Assembly (NCBI RefSeq): GCF_003419895.1
Contig: NZ_QPMM01000020.1
Location: 1-64,000, forward strand
Direction: 5' to 3'
Source of the DNA: Chitinophaga silvatica
GTDB taxonomy: Bacteria > Bacteroidota > Bacteroidia > Chitinophagales > Chitinophagaceae
DNA: 64,000 nt
This document shows, one piece after another, positions 26,109-35,596 of the stretch. The notes under the pieces are model-generated. The model saw only the letters and a list, made by a program, of their open reading frames with translations. It was not told the origin of the DNA and did no database searches. Numbering within the stretch: position 1 is the stretch's first letter; each line of letters starts with the position of its first letter. The position numbers and the translations under genes are program-made.

Positions 26109-26139
26109 GCGTGGAGGATTCTTCTTCCGCGCTTTTTTA
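26109..26139 (+). terminator. Intrinsic terminator after the Gfo/Idh gene
   Basis: gcgtggagg (26109-26117) pairs with cttccgcgc (26124-26132), allowing G-T pairs, and is followed by seven Ts. It closes the sigma-factor/SusC operon. Confidence 0.75.
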
Positions 26140-26414
26140 TTTAGAGTTTTCCATTTTATTAAATATCCGGCATTTACTACTTCAACGGGTATACGACTTG
26201 CAGATCAATCCGTTTTTCTCTCCTTATTTTAACTTTTAAATATTTTATTTATATTAGGTAAATAAAATGGAAATGCTTTTAATTCAAGTGTTTCGTGATT
26301 TTATTTAATTTTTTTTCCTATATCGTGTTGTTGTACCTGTGATAGCCCCATGTAAGTAATACCTAATAGAGCTACAATTGTAGAATTGCCCAAGGAGATT
26401 AAAATTAATTAATA

Positions 26415-26813
26415 ATGAAAGGTAAATTTATTGTTCTACTAATTTCTTTTGCAACCTTAATATCCGCTTGTAGTAAAGACAAAAGGAAGCTGGTAGGCTG
26501 GTGGGCTATAGATGTAATAAGAATTGGGGATGCTAATAGATTGGTCTATTTAAGTGTAAATTCAATGGTTTTTGACAATAATGGAGAGGTTAGTCTACCC
26601 AGATATGACTTTAAAGGATCCGAAAATGGTACCTGGGAAATAGAAAAAGATGAAGATGATCGGTACCTGGTGATAAAATCTTCTAATAATATCCTTGCAA
26701 GACGATACCGGCTGTTTTATTTTAAAGACCCTAAAAACAAAGTATATAGAATGTCATTGCAATCAGATAGTATTGTTATGGTGTGTACAAAGGGGCTACA
26801 GGTTTACCACTAG
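26415..26813 (+). CDS. Small lipoprotein, lipocalin-like in size
   Basis: The signal peptide KFIVLLISFATLISAC has a good lipobox (ISAC). The mature ~115 residues start KDKRKLVGWWAIDVIRIGD and include NGTWEIEKDEDDRYLVIKSS, a pattern of short beta strands reminiscent of lipocalin-like domains (a WW motif after a Leu-Val-Gly start). A purine stretch (aaggagatt) lies upstream of the start. It opens an AT-rich block of four exported proteins. Function unknown. Confidence 0.6.
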   Translation: MKGKFIVLLISFATLISACSKDKRKLVGWWAIDVIRIGDANRLVYLSVNSMVFDNNGEVSLPRYDFKGSENGTWEIEKDEDDRYLVIKSSNNILARRYRLFYFKDPKNKVYRMSLQSDSIVMVCTKGLQVYH

Positions 26814-26832
26814 TAAATATTGAATTTGGCAA

Positions 26833-27864
26833 ATGAGAGCTTATTATTCTATTATAATAGTTTTTTTGACAGCTTGTACCGCTAAAAAACAACCAATTCC
26901 GGCAACCCAGATATTAAAGTTACATGCCATTGATAATACAATTACTCAACTCAATGATAGTTTGATCTATTCATGCTGGGATACAACTCTAAAGATCTAT
27001 GATCTGAAAGTCGGGAAGGTTACCTATAGCAGGAAGTTACAGGATTTATGTTATGCTAAGGCGGTGTTTAAAAAAGACAATATCTACTTTCCATCTTCGA
27101 ATGAAAATTTTGTCTGTTTATCTGCCAGAACAGGGGATACTATCTGGAGTTTAAAATTGAATGGGCGTTGCAGTAATTTCGATTTTGTTGAAGATTCAAT
27201 TATTGTTGCTAGTATTAAAGGAGCTGGAATTATTGGCGTTAATACCCGAACTGGAGCTATTTTATATAGTTTGAATTATAGTTTTCAGGAAACACATTCA
27301 CCTGATCTTTCTCCGTGGCCACTAACCTACGATGAGGATAATATTTATATTAGTAACTGGCAAAACAGTGCTTTAAGCGTGTATGAAAAAATAACAGGGA
27401 AATTGAAATGGCAACTCCCCAATAATAAGGAAGGCTTGTTTGGTCCAGGTATAATTTATGGCACAAAGCTATTCATTGGGAGTAATAGATATTATAAAGG
27501 AGGGAAAATACTAGTATTGGATACTCAAACTGGTAGAACAGACTTTGAACAAGAGTTTAAGTATGAAGAACGTGAAATTCCAATTATTGATAAACACATA
27601 ATTTATTTTTATTCATACGATAGTAAATTATGCTCGTTTGATTTTCGGAATAATAAGATCGATACCTTGGCAGATCTTGATGAAAAGACCGAACTAAGCG
27701 GTAATCAGATGTTTATGATAGCTGATACTATAGTTTATTCTGATGCTTCCTTCCATTTAAGCGCATATGCATTAAAATCGAATAAAATAGCTCAAATGCA
27801 GAAACTACAATATTCAGCACTATTGATATTTAAATACACGAATAAGTGGTACATCGTAAATTGA
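26833..27864 (+). CDS. Lipoprotein with PQQ-like beta-propeller repeats
   Basis: The lipoprotein signal is short (YYSIIIVFLTAC, lipobox LTAC). The rest is a chain of blades with recurring patterns LSARTGDTIWSLKLNG, VNTRTGAILYSLNYSF, YEKITGKLKWQLPNNK and LDTQTGRTDFEQEF, each a T-G turn followed by a W or aromatic strand, as in PQQ-like/BamB-type propellers. These usually bind proteins rather than PQQ. It is 20 bases from the previous lipoprotein and likely cotranscribed. The partner is unknown; BamB function itself is unlikely given the island setting. Confidence 0.7.
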   Translation: MRAYYSIIIVFLTACTAKKQPIPATQILKLHAIDNTITQLNDSLIYSCWDTTLKIYDLKVGKVTYSRKLQDLCYAKAVFKKDNIYFPSSNENFVCLSARTGDTIWSLKLNGRCSNFDFVEDSIIVASIKGAGIIGVNTRTGAILYSLNYSFQETHSPDLSPWPLTYDEDNIYISNWQNSALSVYEKITGKLKWQLPNNKEGLFGPGIIYGTKLFIGSNRYYKGGKILVLDTQTGRTDFEQEFKYEEREIPIIDKHIIYFYSYDSKLCSFDFRNNKIDTLADLDEKTELSGNQMFMIADTIVYSDASFHLSAYALKSNKIAQMQKLQYSALLIFKYTNKWYIVN

Positions 27865-27898
27865 AGTACCATTGGAAGCCAGGACCCTAATTCATACT

Positions 27899-28450
27899 AT
27901 GAAGCTTTTTTTAGTATTATTTCTGATTATAGACTCATTAATCTCTTATGCCGCGCCTGATAATTTGAATACTTTTCAGTCTGAAAGCTTCGAATTAGAT
28001 ACTAGTTTACCTGATACTACCTCTTTCAGTCAGTTTTGGAATGAATTCAGAGATAATGTTATTTCCAACAATAAGCAAGAGGTTATTAAACACCTGGATT
28101 TTCCGATACATGCAATCTTTCCTGTACAATTCAGATTTGCATATGACTGCGATACAGTAAGGTTTATAAATGACGAGAAGATGTATGGAAATTTTGATAT
28201 TAATAGCAATCAGATTATTGAATTTTACAACTTTGTATTCGATCCTACATTCCAAAAAATAATAGGGGCTACTACTGTAGATAGAATTTTAAAAAAAGGA
28301 TCTCAATATAGGTGTTCTAATGGCACTTGTATTGAATATCAATTTTTTCCAAAAGAGTATATTAAAGTGGAGTGTTCGAGTGATAGTAACCTGAAATTTT
28401 ATTTCAGAAAAGAGAATAATTCCTGGAAAATTGAAATTGGTGGAATATGA
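27899..28450 (+). CDS. Hypothetical secreted protein
   Basis: I chose ATG 27899, which begins a signal peptide (KLFLVLFLIIDSLISYAAPD); the frame extends to a TTG at 27872 that would spoil it. The mature ~165 residues include SFSQFWNEFRDNVISNNKQE and HLDFPIHAIFPVQFRF, a helix-then-strand pattern seen in small NTF2-like proteins, but I cannot assign a family. CSNGTCIEYQFF has two cysteines that could form a disulfide. It lies in the same block as its lipoprotein neighbours. Confidence 0.55.
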   Translation: MKLFLVLFLIIDSLISYAAPDNLNTFQSESFELDTSLPDTTSFSQFWNEFRDNVISNNKQEVIKHLDFPIHAIFPVQFRFAYDCDTVRFINDEKMYGNFDINSNQIIEFYNFVFDPTFQKIIGATTVDRILKKGSQYRCSNGTCIEYQFFPKEYIKVECSSDSNLKFYFRKENNSWKIEIGGI

Positions 28451-28465
28451 AATCATTTATAGCAT

Positions 28466-29383
28466 ATGCAGACAATTTTTGATATAACTATTGAATCATT
28501 TATCATGATTGTCCTGAAGGTTCCAGGAGCATTTGTAAGATGGCTGGGTGGTAGATTTAAGCGTTCCTTTAAAGATATATTGGTTGATGATTCCAGTATA
28601 AATGAGTTACTGAGTATTTCCATGATAATAGCTGTTGTGTTGTTGGCAAGTTGTGGCAACAAATCTGGATCAGATAAACAGCATAATTCCGGAACAGATT
28701 CGATTGTTTATGTAGACTTTGGATATGGAAAAATTGATTATTCTAAGACCGAATTGGATTCTATGAAAGAATTCAGCAATATTTTTTCCTATGATTTAAT
28801 TACCCGAAGGAAATACTTAAAATCTGTATCAATTTCTACACTCGAGAATGCTGATACTATTATAAAAATTAGGAACTACACCATTTATTGTTCTATAGAT
28901 CCAATACACAATAGTTATTCATTTGGAACTGAAAAAAGCAATTCGTTAGCTAAGAATACATTATATCTTAATGGGAGGCAATATCATCTGGATTCCCTCT
29001 ATGGCAAGGTTGATTTACTAGGGAATGAAAACATTTATATTTCAGCATTCTATACTTTTACATTTTTGAATGAATGCTATTTATTGATTTTTTGCTCACC
29101 GCAGGTAACTAATTCTGCATTTGTGCCCCACAAAGGATTCCTGATTCGGTTTTTTCATAATAACAACGCAATAATCACTGAATTCCCGGGATACCAATAC
29201 TCAAATAGTAATTATTGTATCAGCTCCTTAGATGAAAATAATTCCATTAATTATATCCGTTTTGCTCCGGAGTTGAATAAAGTCATTTTTTATAAATATA
29301 ATGATGATAAGTTTTTGGTAGATTCTTCCAGGAATTTGACAATACAACCCTATCTGAATGAGTGGTATAAGATTGACAGATAA
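28466..29383 (+). CDS. Possible fusion: conserved membrane N-terminus joined to a lipoprotein-like domain
   Basis: Residues ~1-50 (VPGAFVRWLGGRFKRSFKDI) resemble the start of a family of small membrane proteins common next to polymorphic toxins in Bacteroidota. This is followed at ~53-63 by MIIAVVLLASCGNKSG, which looks exactly like a lipobox, but 60 residues from the start, far too late for a normal lipoprotein signal. The remaining ~240 residues are a polar domain typical of exported lipoproteins. An internal start at ATG 28622 would give a signal with no basic residues. Either two genes have fused by recombination or the hydrophobic segment is a plain transmembrane anchor. The domain is unassigned. 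Confidence 0.55.
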   Translation: MQTIFDITIESFIMIVLKVPGAFVRWLGGRFKRSFKDILVDDSSINELLSISMIIAVVLLASCGNKSGSDKQHNSGTDSIVYVDFGYGKIDYSKTELDSMKEFSNIFSYDLITRRKYLKSVSISTLENADTIIKIRNYTIYCSIDPIHNSYSFGTEKSNSLAKNTLYLNGRQYHLDSLYGKVDLLGNENIYISAFYTFTFLNECYLLIFCSPQVTNSAFVPHKGFLIRFFHNNNAIITEFPGYQYSNSNYCISSLDENNSINYIRFAPELNKVIFYKYNDDKFLVDSSRNLTIQPYLNEWYKIDR

Positions 29384-29505
29384 AGATCAAAATATAATGA
29401 GGATCAAAAAGAAAATAATAATGGCTGATTGCAAATCCGTTTTTATAAAGATGAATTTCAGATAGCCTATATCGGTGGATCTCTGATAAGCATCTATCAA
29501 AATAA

Positions 29506-29538
29506 AAACTCCCTGTACCGAAAGGCTACAGGGAGTTT
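29506..29538. terminator. Bidirectional terminator between convergent genes
   Basis: aaactccctgta (29507-29517, with one more A) pairs perfectly with tacagggagttt (29527-29538). A-rich sequence on the left and T-rich sequence on the right allow it to work in both directions, ending the gene at 28466 and the NupC gene. Confidence 0.8.
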
Positions 29539-29560
29539 GTTTATTTACAATAAAAATAAT

Positions 29561-30823
29561 TTATAGCAACATACCAGCCAGGGTAGCCGACATATAAGAC
29601 GCCAGTGTTCCGCAAAGCAAAGCTTTTAGGCCTAATTTAGCTAGATCCGTTCTTCTGTCGGGAGCCAGTTCACCAATTCCACCAATCTGCATACCTACGC
29701 TACTGAAGTTTGCAAATCCTGCAATGGCAATAGTTACGATAGCCAGACCTTTTTCTGTTAATACAGGCACATCCTTGCTGGTCAGGCTTTTGAAAGCTAC
29801 AAACTCATTAATAGTGAGTTTCTGCCCAAGCAGGGTGGCTACGCTTTGTACATCTCCTTCCGGTACTCCCATTGCCCATGCCATTGGCATAAACAGTTTA
29901 CCGAAGATCCAGTCGAGACTCAGCTCAAAGTTGAGATGCAACAGATGCCCGATATTTACCAGGCCCCAGTTGATAAACGCTATAAATGCAATGAATCCAA
30001 TGAGCATGGCAATTACATTCATGGCTATTTTGAAACCATCACCGGCACCATGGGTAATGGCATCGATTACGTTTGTATAATTACTTTTTACTTCCAGTTT
30101 TACCCGGCCCATTGTTTGGCTCTCTTCTGTTTCGGGGAAAACGATTTTGGAAATCACTAAAGCACCTGGTGCTGCCATTAAACTGGCTGTGATCAGGAAT
30201 GGAGCAATATGTAATCCGGCTTGTTCACCCATATTTACATACACCACTAAAATACCGCCGGCAATACAAGCAAGGCTACCACTCATAGATGCGAGGAGTT
30301 CACTTTTGGTCATGCTTGAAAGATAGGGGCGAATCATTACCTGAGCTTCTACCTGGCCCACAAATGCACTGGCAACATTACTTAGTGCTTCTGCACCGCT
30401 TACCCGCATAATGAAGTTCATTGCTCTGGCAATAACAGCAACTACCCGCTGCATAATTCCAAAATGGTATAATACAGCCACTAATACACATACAAGGATG
30501 ATAGTAGCGGTTACATTAAAGGCGAATACAAATCCACCTCCTGTATAATCCTTTATGGTTCCATCAAATTGTTTTACACCAATTCCTCCATATACAAAGG
30601 AGGCGCCTTTGGCGGCAAAACCTTCGAGCAAACCCATGAGGTCTCCCACTTTTTTGAAAAACCAGGTCACAGGTGGTACTTTAAATACCAACAGACCAAT
30701 GGCTAATTGTAATCCTAATCCACTGAAAACTAATCTGTAATTAATTTTACTCCTGTTGTTGGAAAATAAAAAGGCGATCCCTAAAATCAGCACAATGCCT
30801 ATAATGCCTTGAAAGCGTTCCAT
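29561..30823 (-). CDS. nupC: NupC-family concentrative nucleoside transporter
   Basis: An inner membrane symporter that takes up nucleosides with H+ or Na+. Many transmembrane segments are visible. Family landmarks: FLFSNNRSKINYRLVFSGLG near the start, FAFNVTATIILVCVLVAVLY, GAEALSNVASAFVGQVEAQV (the conserved core motif that binds substrate), PYLSSMTKSELLASMSGSLA, GAPGALVISKIVFPETEESQ and GFANFSSVGMQIGGIGELAP near the end. I prefer ATG 30823 (MERFQG), which matches the family start; ATG 30853 would add ten residues. At ~420 residues it is typical. It is divergent from the heme lipoprotein gene at 30975. Confidence 0.92.
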   Translation of the reverse strand: MERFQGIIGIVLILGIAFLFSNNRSKINYRLVFSGLGLQLAIGLLVFKVPPVTWFFKKVGDLMGLLEGFAAKGASFVYGGIGVKQFDGTIKDYTGGGFVFAFNVTATIILVCVLVAVLYHFGIMQRVVAVIARAMNFIMRVSGAEALSNVASAFVGQVEAQVMIRPYLSSMTKSELLASMSGSLACIAGGILVVYVNMGEQAGLHIAPFLITASLMAAPGALVISKIVFPETEESQTMGRVKLEVKSNYTNVIDAITHGAGDGFKIAMNVIAMLIGFIAFIAFINWGLVNIGHLLHLNFELSLDWIFGKLFMPMAWAMGVPEGDVQSVATLLGQKLTINEFVAFKSLTSKDVPVLTEKGLAIVTIAIAGFANFSSVGMQIGGIGELAPDRRTDLAKLGLKALLCGTLASYMSATLAGMLL

Positions 30824-30974
30824 AAATGCAAATAAATCGTAAAGTGTATGCAATCAGGCGACGAAGATAAGCCTTTTATAGGTCGCGCAACCACATTATT
30901 CTCCTCTCATGTAATTTTTCGTTAAAAATTCAATCAGTAGTGTATTTTTAGCTTTTGCAATCGATTTAAAAAAA

Positions 30975-33263
30975 ATGAGCCGTCTACAAAGTATAAGTTT
31001 TACCGCGTTATTATTTGGCCTAGTAGCTTGTGAGCAAGGCAAGAAAAACACAGCACATCAACCAGGTCAGGATTCCATCGCTGCACGTAAGGAATTTGCC
31101 ACTTCTCCCGTTCTGGATGCCCAGACAGCCATCAAACATATGCAATATGATGAGGGCCTGGAAGTTCAGCTGGTAGCCTCAGAACCACTCATCGTGGCTC
31201 CCGTTATATCAACTTTCGACGAAAAAGGAAGAATGTGGGTAGTTGAAATGACAGGATTTATGCCCGATACCGTTGGTACAGGAGAGGAGCAACCCAACGG
31301 AAAGATTGTTATCCTGGAAGATACCGACAAAAATGGGGTGATGGACAAAAGAACCGTATTTCTGGATTCCCTGGTATTGCCACGGGCAGTATGCCTGGTT
31401 GAAAACGGAGTACTGGTTGCCACACCTCCTCAACTTTGGTATATCGAAAACAACAACGATAAACCCGGAAAACGCACATTGGTAGATGACCAATATGCCG
31501 CAGGAGGAAATGTTGAGCATCAGCCTAATGGCTTGCTTCGTGGAATGGATAACTGGATCTATAATGCCAAATCCGATAAACGCTATCGCAAACAAGGTAA
31601 TAAATGGCTGAAAGAAAATACCCATTTCCGTGGACAATGGGGTATAGCCCAGGACAACTACGGCCGTTTATATTATAATAATAACTCAGAAAACCTCTTG
31701 GGCGACTATTTCTCTCCTGGTTTAGGTGCCAATAATTCACACCAGCAGAATGCAGCCGGTTTCGATCAGCGAATTGTTCCGGATAATCGTACCTATCCAA
31801 TCAGAGCTACTCCGGGTGTTAACAGAGGATACCAGAAAACCACATTGAATGATAGCCTGCGATTGGTGAGTTTTACAGCAGCCTGCGGTCCAACTATTTA
31901 CAGAGACCAACTGCTTAAAGGTTATGAAGGCAATGCCTTTGTAGCCGAACCAAGTGCAAACCTTATTAAAAGGAATATCCTTTCAGATAGCAGCTATGTT
32001 GTAAGAGGGGTACAAGCCTATCAGGGTAAAGAGTTTCTGGCAAGTACCGATGAGCGTTTTCGCCCGGTGGCTCTACAAACCGGCCCTGAAGGAGCTCTAT
32101 ATATTATAGATATGTACAGAGGAATTCTTCAACATAAAACTTATCTCACTCCCTATTTAAAGAATGAGATTAAGATGAGGAACCTTACATTACCACTAAA
32201 TTGTGGCCGTATTTACAGAATAGTTCCTAAAGGTACCCACCCGGTATTGCCGGTTATGGAAACCAGTACCGCTTCCCTGGTGGAGTATTTGAAAAATGCT
32301 AATGGAACAATCAGAGATAAAGCGCAACAATTGCTCGTAGATCGGGCCGATAAATCAGCCGTACCTGCATTGCTTGGGTTACTGGAGCAACAGGAAAATC
32401 AGCTGGCCAGAATTCATGCCCTCTGGACTTTGGAAGGTCTTCACAGCCTGTCACTTCCTGTATTGGAAAAGATCTGGCAGAAAGATAATGCAGAACTGAA
32501 GCAGCAGGCACTTACTGCTTTACCGGCAGTAATGAATGGTTCAAATATCAATGTGATTATCCTGGATCTGGATACTCTTATTAACAATAGTTATTTAGCT
32601 CCTGTTATCGCCTACCAACTTCCTGCTATTACTAAGATTAATAAATCGATCGGTCAGGCATTGGAAGAACGAATGATAAAAGCGTATGCCCCTAACCGTT
32701 ATATCAGTGCGGCAATTGTAAATAATGCATCGGGTAGGGAAGAAGCCTTGCTGAAACAGGTTATCGGCTGGAATCCGGATACTACACTTGCATTACGCCG
32801 TCAGTTACAAACAGTTTTAAAACATATGGATACTCAGGCAGATGCTAAGAAAATGGATAAACTGAGAGAAACATATCCATTGGGCTACAAGGTATTTAAT
32901 ACTGTTTGTCAGACTTGCCACGGAAAGAGTGGTGAAGGTATTGCAGCAATGGCACCTCCGTTAAATGAAAGTAACTGGGTGACAGGCGATAAAAAGAAAC
33001 TTATTTCAATTGTATTATTTGGATTAACGGGCCCGGTAGAAGTACATGGTAAAGTTTATAAAGCTCCTGAAATTAATGGCGATATGCCAGGAATTGGAGC
33101 AAGTGATGAGTTTAGTGATGTAGATATTGCACAATTACTGACTTTCTTACGCAGTGCATGGAAAAATAATGCCGGGAAAGTTGCTCCTGCTGATGTGCAG
33201 CAGATACGTAAGCAGTATAATGGAAGGCAGAAACCTTTCACAGCTGCTGAATTAACTAATTAA
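30975..33263 (+). CDS. Heme c lipoprotein, PVC-type membrane-bound dehydrogenase family
   Basis: The signal SISFTALLFGLVAC is a lipoprotein signal. Residues ~55-420 form the beta-propeller 'membrane-bound dehydrogenase' domain (EGLEVQLVASEPLIVAPVIS, STFDEKGRMWVVEMTGF, ILEDTDKNGVMDKRTVFLDS, TGPEGALYIIDMYRGILQHK). HEAT-like repeats follow (~430-600, VPALLGLLEQQENQLARIHA), then a C-terminal cytochrome c domain with CQTCH at 645-649 and a probable axial Met (NGDMPGIG). Such proteins are thought to oxidise sugars or alcohols and pass electrons to heme. No partner dehydrogenase is adjacent. A near-consensus -7 box (tagcttttg) lies shortly upstream. Confidence 0.85.
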   Translation: MSRLQSISFTALLFGLVACEQGKKNTAHQPGQDSIAARKEFATSPVLDAQTAIKHMQYDEGLEVQLVASEPLIVAPVISTFDEKGRMWVVEMTGFMPDTVGTGEEQPNGKIVILEDTDKNGVMDKRTVFLDSLVLPRAVCLVENGVLVATPPQLWYIENNNDKPGKRTLVDDQYAAGGNVEHQPNGLLRGMDNWIYNAKSDKRYRKQGNKWLKENTHFRGQWGIAQDNYGRLYYNNNSENLLGDYFSPGLGANNSHQQNAAGFDQRIVPDNRTYPIRATPGVNRGYQKTTLNDSLRLVSFTAACGPTIYRDQLLKGYEGNAFVAEPSANLIKRNILSDSSYVVRGVQAYQGKEFLASTDERFRPVALQTGPEGALYIIDMYRGILQHKTYLTPYLKNEIKMRNLTLPLNCGRIYRIVPKGTHPVLPVMETSTASLVEYLKNANGTIRDKAQQLLVDRADKSAVPALLGLLEQQENQLARIHALWTLEGLHSLSLPVLEKIWQKDNAELKQQALTALPAVMNGSNINVIILDLDTLINNSYLAPVIAYQLPAITKINKSIGQALEERMIKAYAPNRYISAAIVNNASGREEALLKQVIGWNPDTTLALRRQLQTVLKHMDTQADAKKMDKLRETYPLGYKVFNTVCQTCHGKSGEGIAAMAPPLNESNWVTGDKKKLISIVLFGLTGPVEVHGKVYKAPEINGDMPGIGASDEFSDVDIAQLLTFLRSAWKNNAGKVAPADVQQIRKQYNGRQKPFTAAELTN

Positions 33264-33286
33264 TGTTTTATTGATAATAAAACCCG

Positions 33287-33461
33287 TATATTTGCCGGAT
33301 ACAATGAATTAACACATTGCATTCGGCAAATAACATATTACCCATTTTGTTATTCTGTACCGCTCCAGGTATAGCGGGATTCCTATTGCCATTTTTATCT
33401 TGCCCTAAAGACTTCAACAATTAAACCCGGGCAACAATAATGCTTTTCTTATTGACCCGGG
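33287..33461 (+). promoter_or_regulatory. -7 box and two leader hairpins before the FMN protein gene
   Basis: TATATTTG (33287-33294) is a perfect Bacteroidota -7 box, though no TTG sits at the right distance upstream. It overlaps hairpin 1: arms 33289-33297 and 33324-33332 pair over 9 bp and an inner caatg/cattg pair extends it. Hairpin 2 pairs cccggg at 33426-33431 with cccggg at 33456-33461, plus caataa/ttattg inside. If the box is used, the leader of the gene at 33537 is over 200 bases long and structured. No known riboswitch is recognised. Confidence 0.35.
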
Positions 33462-33536
33462 GGGAATAGACTGCTATTTTAGGCAGCGAAGTTCCATTTT
33501 ACGTTTTACCAAAACAATCTTATAAAATCAGTTTTT

Positions 33537-35102
33537 ATGAATCATCGTATGGCACGATGGGCAATCTATTTGATCTGCCTGTTGCTAGACGCAGGTGTTG
33601 CTGCAAGCATTTCACGAGGTTATTTAAGTGGTTGGTTTTTATTGCCGGTAGCAGTTGGATTAACATTGCTAACGATCTATGACCGCTTTCAAAGTAAGCA
33701 TGCGCTATTGCGCAATTATCCGCTTTTAGGGCGTGCACGTTATCTCCTGGAACAAATTCGCCCGGAAATGCGACAGTACTTCTTCGAATCGGATACCGAT
33801 GGTCGCCCGTTCAACCGTCGTCAACGTGCTGTTGTTTATCAACGTGCCAAAGATGTAAAACAAACCGTTGCTTTTGGTGCCTTGGATAATATGTATGAAC
33901 CAGGGTATGAATGGGTGGCCCATTCAGCATTCCCGGTTAAAGTATCGGCTGATCATTTAAGAGTAACCATCGGTAATAAGCAGTGCGATAAGCCTTATGA
34001 TGCCAGCTTACTCAATATCAGCGCAATGAGTTATGGTGCATTAAGTAAAACAGCTATTGCTTCCTTAAATGGAGGGGCTCAAATAGGAGGTTTCGCGCAT
34101 AATACAGGTGAAGGAGGAATTAGTCCTTATCACTTGCAGCATGGAGGGCACCTTATCTGGCAAATTGGTACCGGATATTTCGGATGCCGCGATGATAAAG
34201 GTAATTTCTCAGCCGAATTATTTGCTGCTGCAGCAAGTGAACCAGCTGTGAAAATGATAGAGCTGAAATTGAGTCAGGGTGCTAAGCCAGGAAAAGGAGG
34301 GGTATTACCTGCTGCGAAGAATACTCCTGAAATTGCAGCAATCAGAAAAATTAAGCCTGGAACAAATGTTTTGTCGCCAGCCGGACATACCGCTTTTTCC
34401 GACGAATATGGCATGTTAGCTTTTTTACAACAACTGAGAAAACTTTCCGGTGGCAAGCCCGTTGGTTTTAAGTTATGTATAGGCCGTGCAGATGAGTTTG
34501 AACGTATTTGTATTGCTATGGTAAATACTGGAATCTATCCTGATTTTATCACGATAGACGGAGCGGAAGGCGGTACCGGAGCGGCGCCACTCGAGTTTAC
34601 CGATGCTGTTGGAATGCCTCTTTATGATGCTTTGGCTTTGGTGGTTAATTTATTGAAACACCATCGTCTGCGCTCTCATATCAAGATCATGGCCAGCGGT
34701 AAGGTAATTACAGGATTCGATATACTTAAATTATTGGCTATGGGTGCCGATGCCTGTTATAGTGCAAGAGGGATGATGCTGGCATTGGGTTGTATTCAGG
34801 CCCTGCAATGCGATAGCGGTAGCTGCCCGGTTGGTGTAGCAACACAGGACCCGCATTTGTACCAGGCTGTTAATGTAGCGGATAAGAAAATCAGGGTAGC
34901 TAATTATCACAGAAATACCATCGCCGCATTGGCAGAATTAATGGGAGCCTGTGGCTTCCAGCATCCAACGCAGGTAACGCCTTCAGCATTATTCAGACGG
35001 ATCACCAGAACCGATATAAAATCATACGAACAAATATATGCACCGGATCATGCAAGTACTTCAGGTGCTGCATTGTACCCGGGGCCTTCTGTTAACAATT
35101 GA
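33537..35102 (+). CDS. Membrane-anchored FMN-binding glutamate-synthase-family protein
   Basis: Two N-terminal transmembrane helices (WAIYLICLLLDAGVAASI; GWFLLPVAVGLTLLTIYD) precede a cytoplasmic domain homologous to the FMN/Fe-S part of glutamate synthase: ISAMSYGALSKTAIASLNGG, NTGEGGISPYH, IDGAEGGTGAAPLEFTDAVG, IMASGKVITGFDILKLLAMG and ADACYSARGMMLALGCIQAL. QCDSGSCPVGVATQDP matches the 3Fe-4S cysteine region, so the cluster may be kept. There is no glutaminase domain, so it does not use glutamine itself; its real reaction is unknown in this family. The length of 521 is usual. The gene at 35118 follows by 15 bases. Confidence 0.88.
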   Translation: MNHRMARWAIYLICLLLDAGVAASISRGYLSGWFLLPVAVGLTLLTIYDRFQSKHALLRNYPLLGRARYLLEQIRPEMRQYFFESDTDGRPFNRRQRAVVYQRAKDVKQTVAFGALDNMYEPGYEWVAHSAFPVKVSADHLRVTIGNKQCDKPYDASLLNISAMSYGALSKTAIASLNGGAQIGGFAHNTGEGGISPYHLQHGGHLIWQIGTGYFGCRDDKGNFSAELFAAAASEPAVKMIELKLSQGAKPGKGGVLPAAKNTPEIAAIRKIKPGTNVLSPAGHTAFSDEYGMLAFLQQLRKLSGGKPVGFKLCIGRADEFERICIAMVNTGIYPDFITIDGAEGGTGAAPLEFTDAVGMPLYDALALVVNLLKHHRLRSHIKIMASGKVITGFDILKLLAMGADACYSARGMMLALGCIQALQCDSGSCPVGVATQDPHLYQAVNVADKKIRVANYHRNTIAALAELMGACGFQHPTQVTPSALFRRITRTDIKSYEQIYAPDHASTSGAALYPGPSVNN

Positions 35103-35117
35103 TAAAACCCGGATATC

Positions 35118-35498
35118 ATGAAAAAGAAACAGATCATAGTATCGCAACATGATTACGACATTTTGAAAACCTTGTGCTATCATTCTGCTGGAAGTGAAAA
35201 ACTGAAAGAAGAACTGGAACGGGCCGTGGTCAGGAAAGGCAAAGTTTCTGATGAGGTAGTACAGGTGAATTCGACCTTACAGTTTAAAGATGAAAGAACT
35301 GGTGCTGTCAGAAGTGTGCAATTAGTATTGCCTGCAGCAAGTAATATTCAGCTGGGCAAACTTTCTATCCTATCACCAATCGGTACTGCCTTATTGGGCT
35401 ATAGCACCGGAGATGTGGTTGATTGGGAAGTGCCTGCCGGCAAAACTCAATTACATATTCTTAGTGTTACTCCTGCACCACAGGAAGCAGCACAGTAA
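35118..35498 (+). CDS. GreA/GreB C-terminal-domain protein (Rnk-like)
   Basis: The 126-residue protein lacks the long GreA coiled coil and has a short N-terminal helix (SQHDYDILKTLCYHSAGSEK) followed by the GreA/B C-terminal domain: LSILSPIGTALLGYSTGDVV, DWEVPAGKTQLHILSV. That architecture is typical of Rnk-type proteins that bind RNA polymerase near its secondary channel without promoting transcript cleavage. It is cotranscribed with the FMN protein. A strong terminator follows. Confidence 0.85.
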   Translation: MKKKQIIVSQHDYDILKTLCYHSAGSEKLKEELERAVVRKGKVSDEVVQVNSTLQFKDERTGAVRSVQLVLPAASNIQLGKLSILSPIGTALLGYSTGDVVDWEVPAGKTQLHILSVTPAPQEAAQ

Positions 35499-35557
35499 AA
35501 GATCGTGTTTAAGTACGAATACACGAATAATCCTGTCATGGGAAGGTTGATGATGAT

Positions 35558-35593
35558 GAAGGCTGTCACGACGTCGTGACAGCCTTCTTTTTT
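35558..35593. terminator. Bidirectional palindromic terminator
   Basis: A 30-base perfect palindrome (35558-35587) is followed by seven Ts on the plus strand. It serves the Rnk-like gene and, on the other strand, lies just after the stop of the MuiA-like gene. Confidence 0.8.
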
Positions 35594-35596
35594 TAA

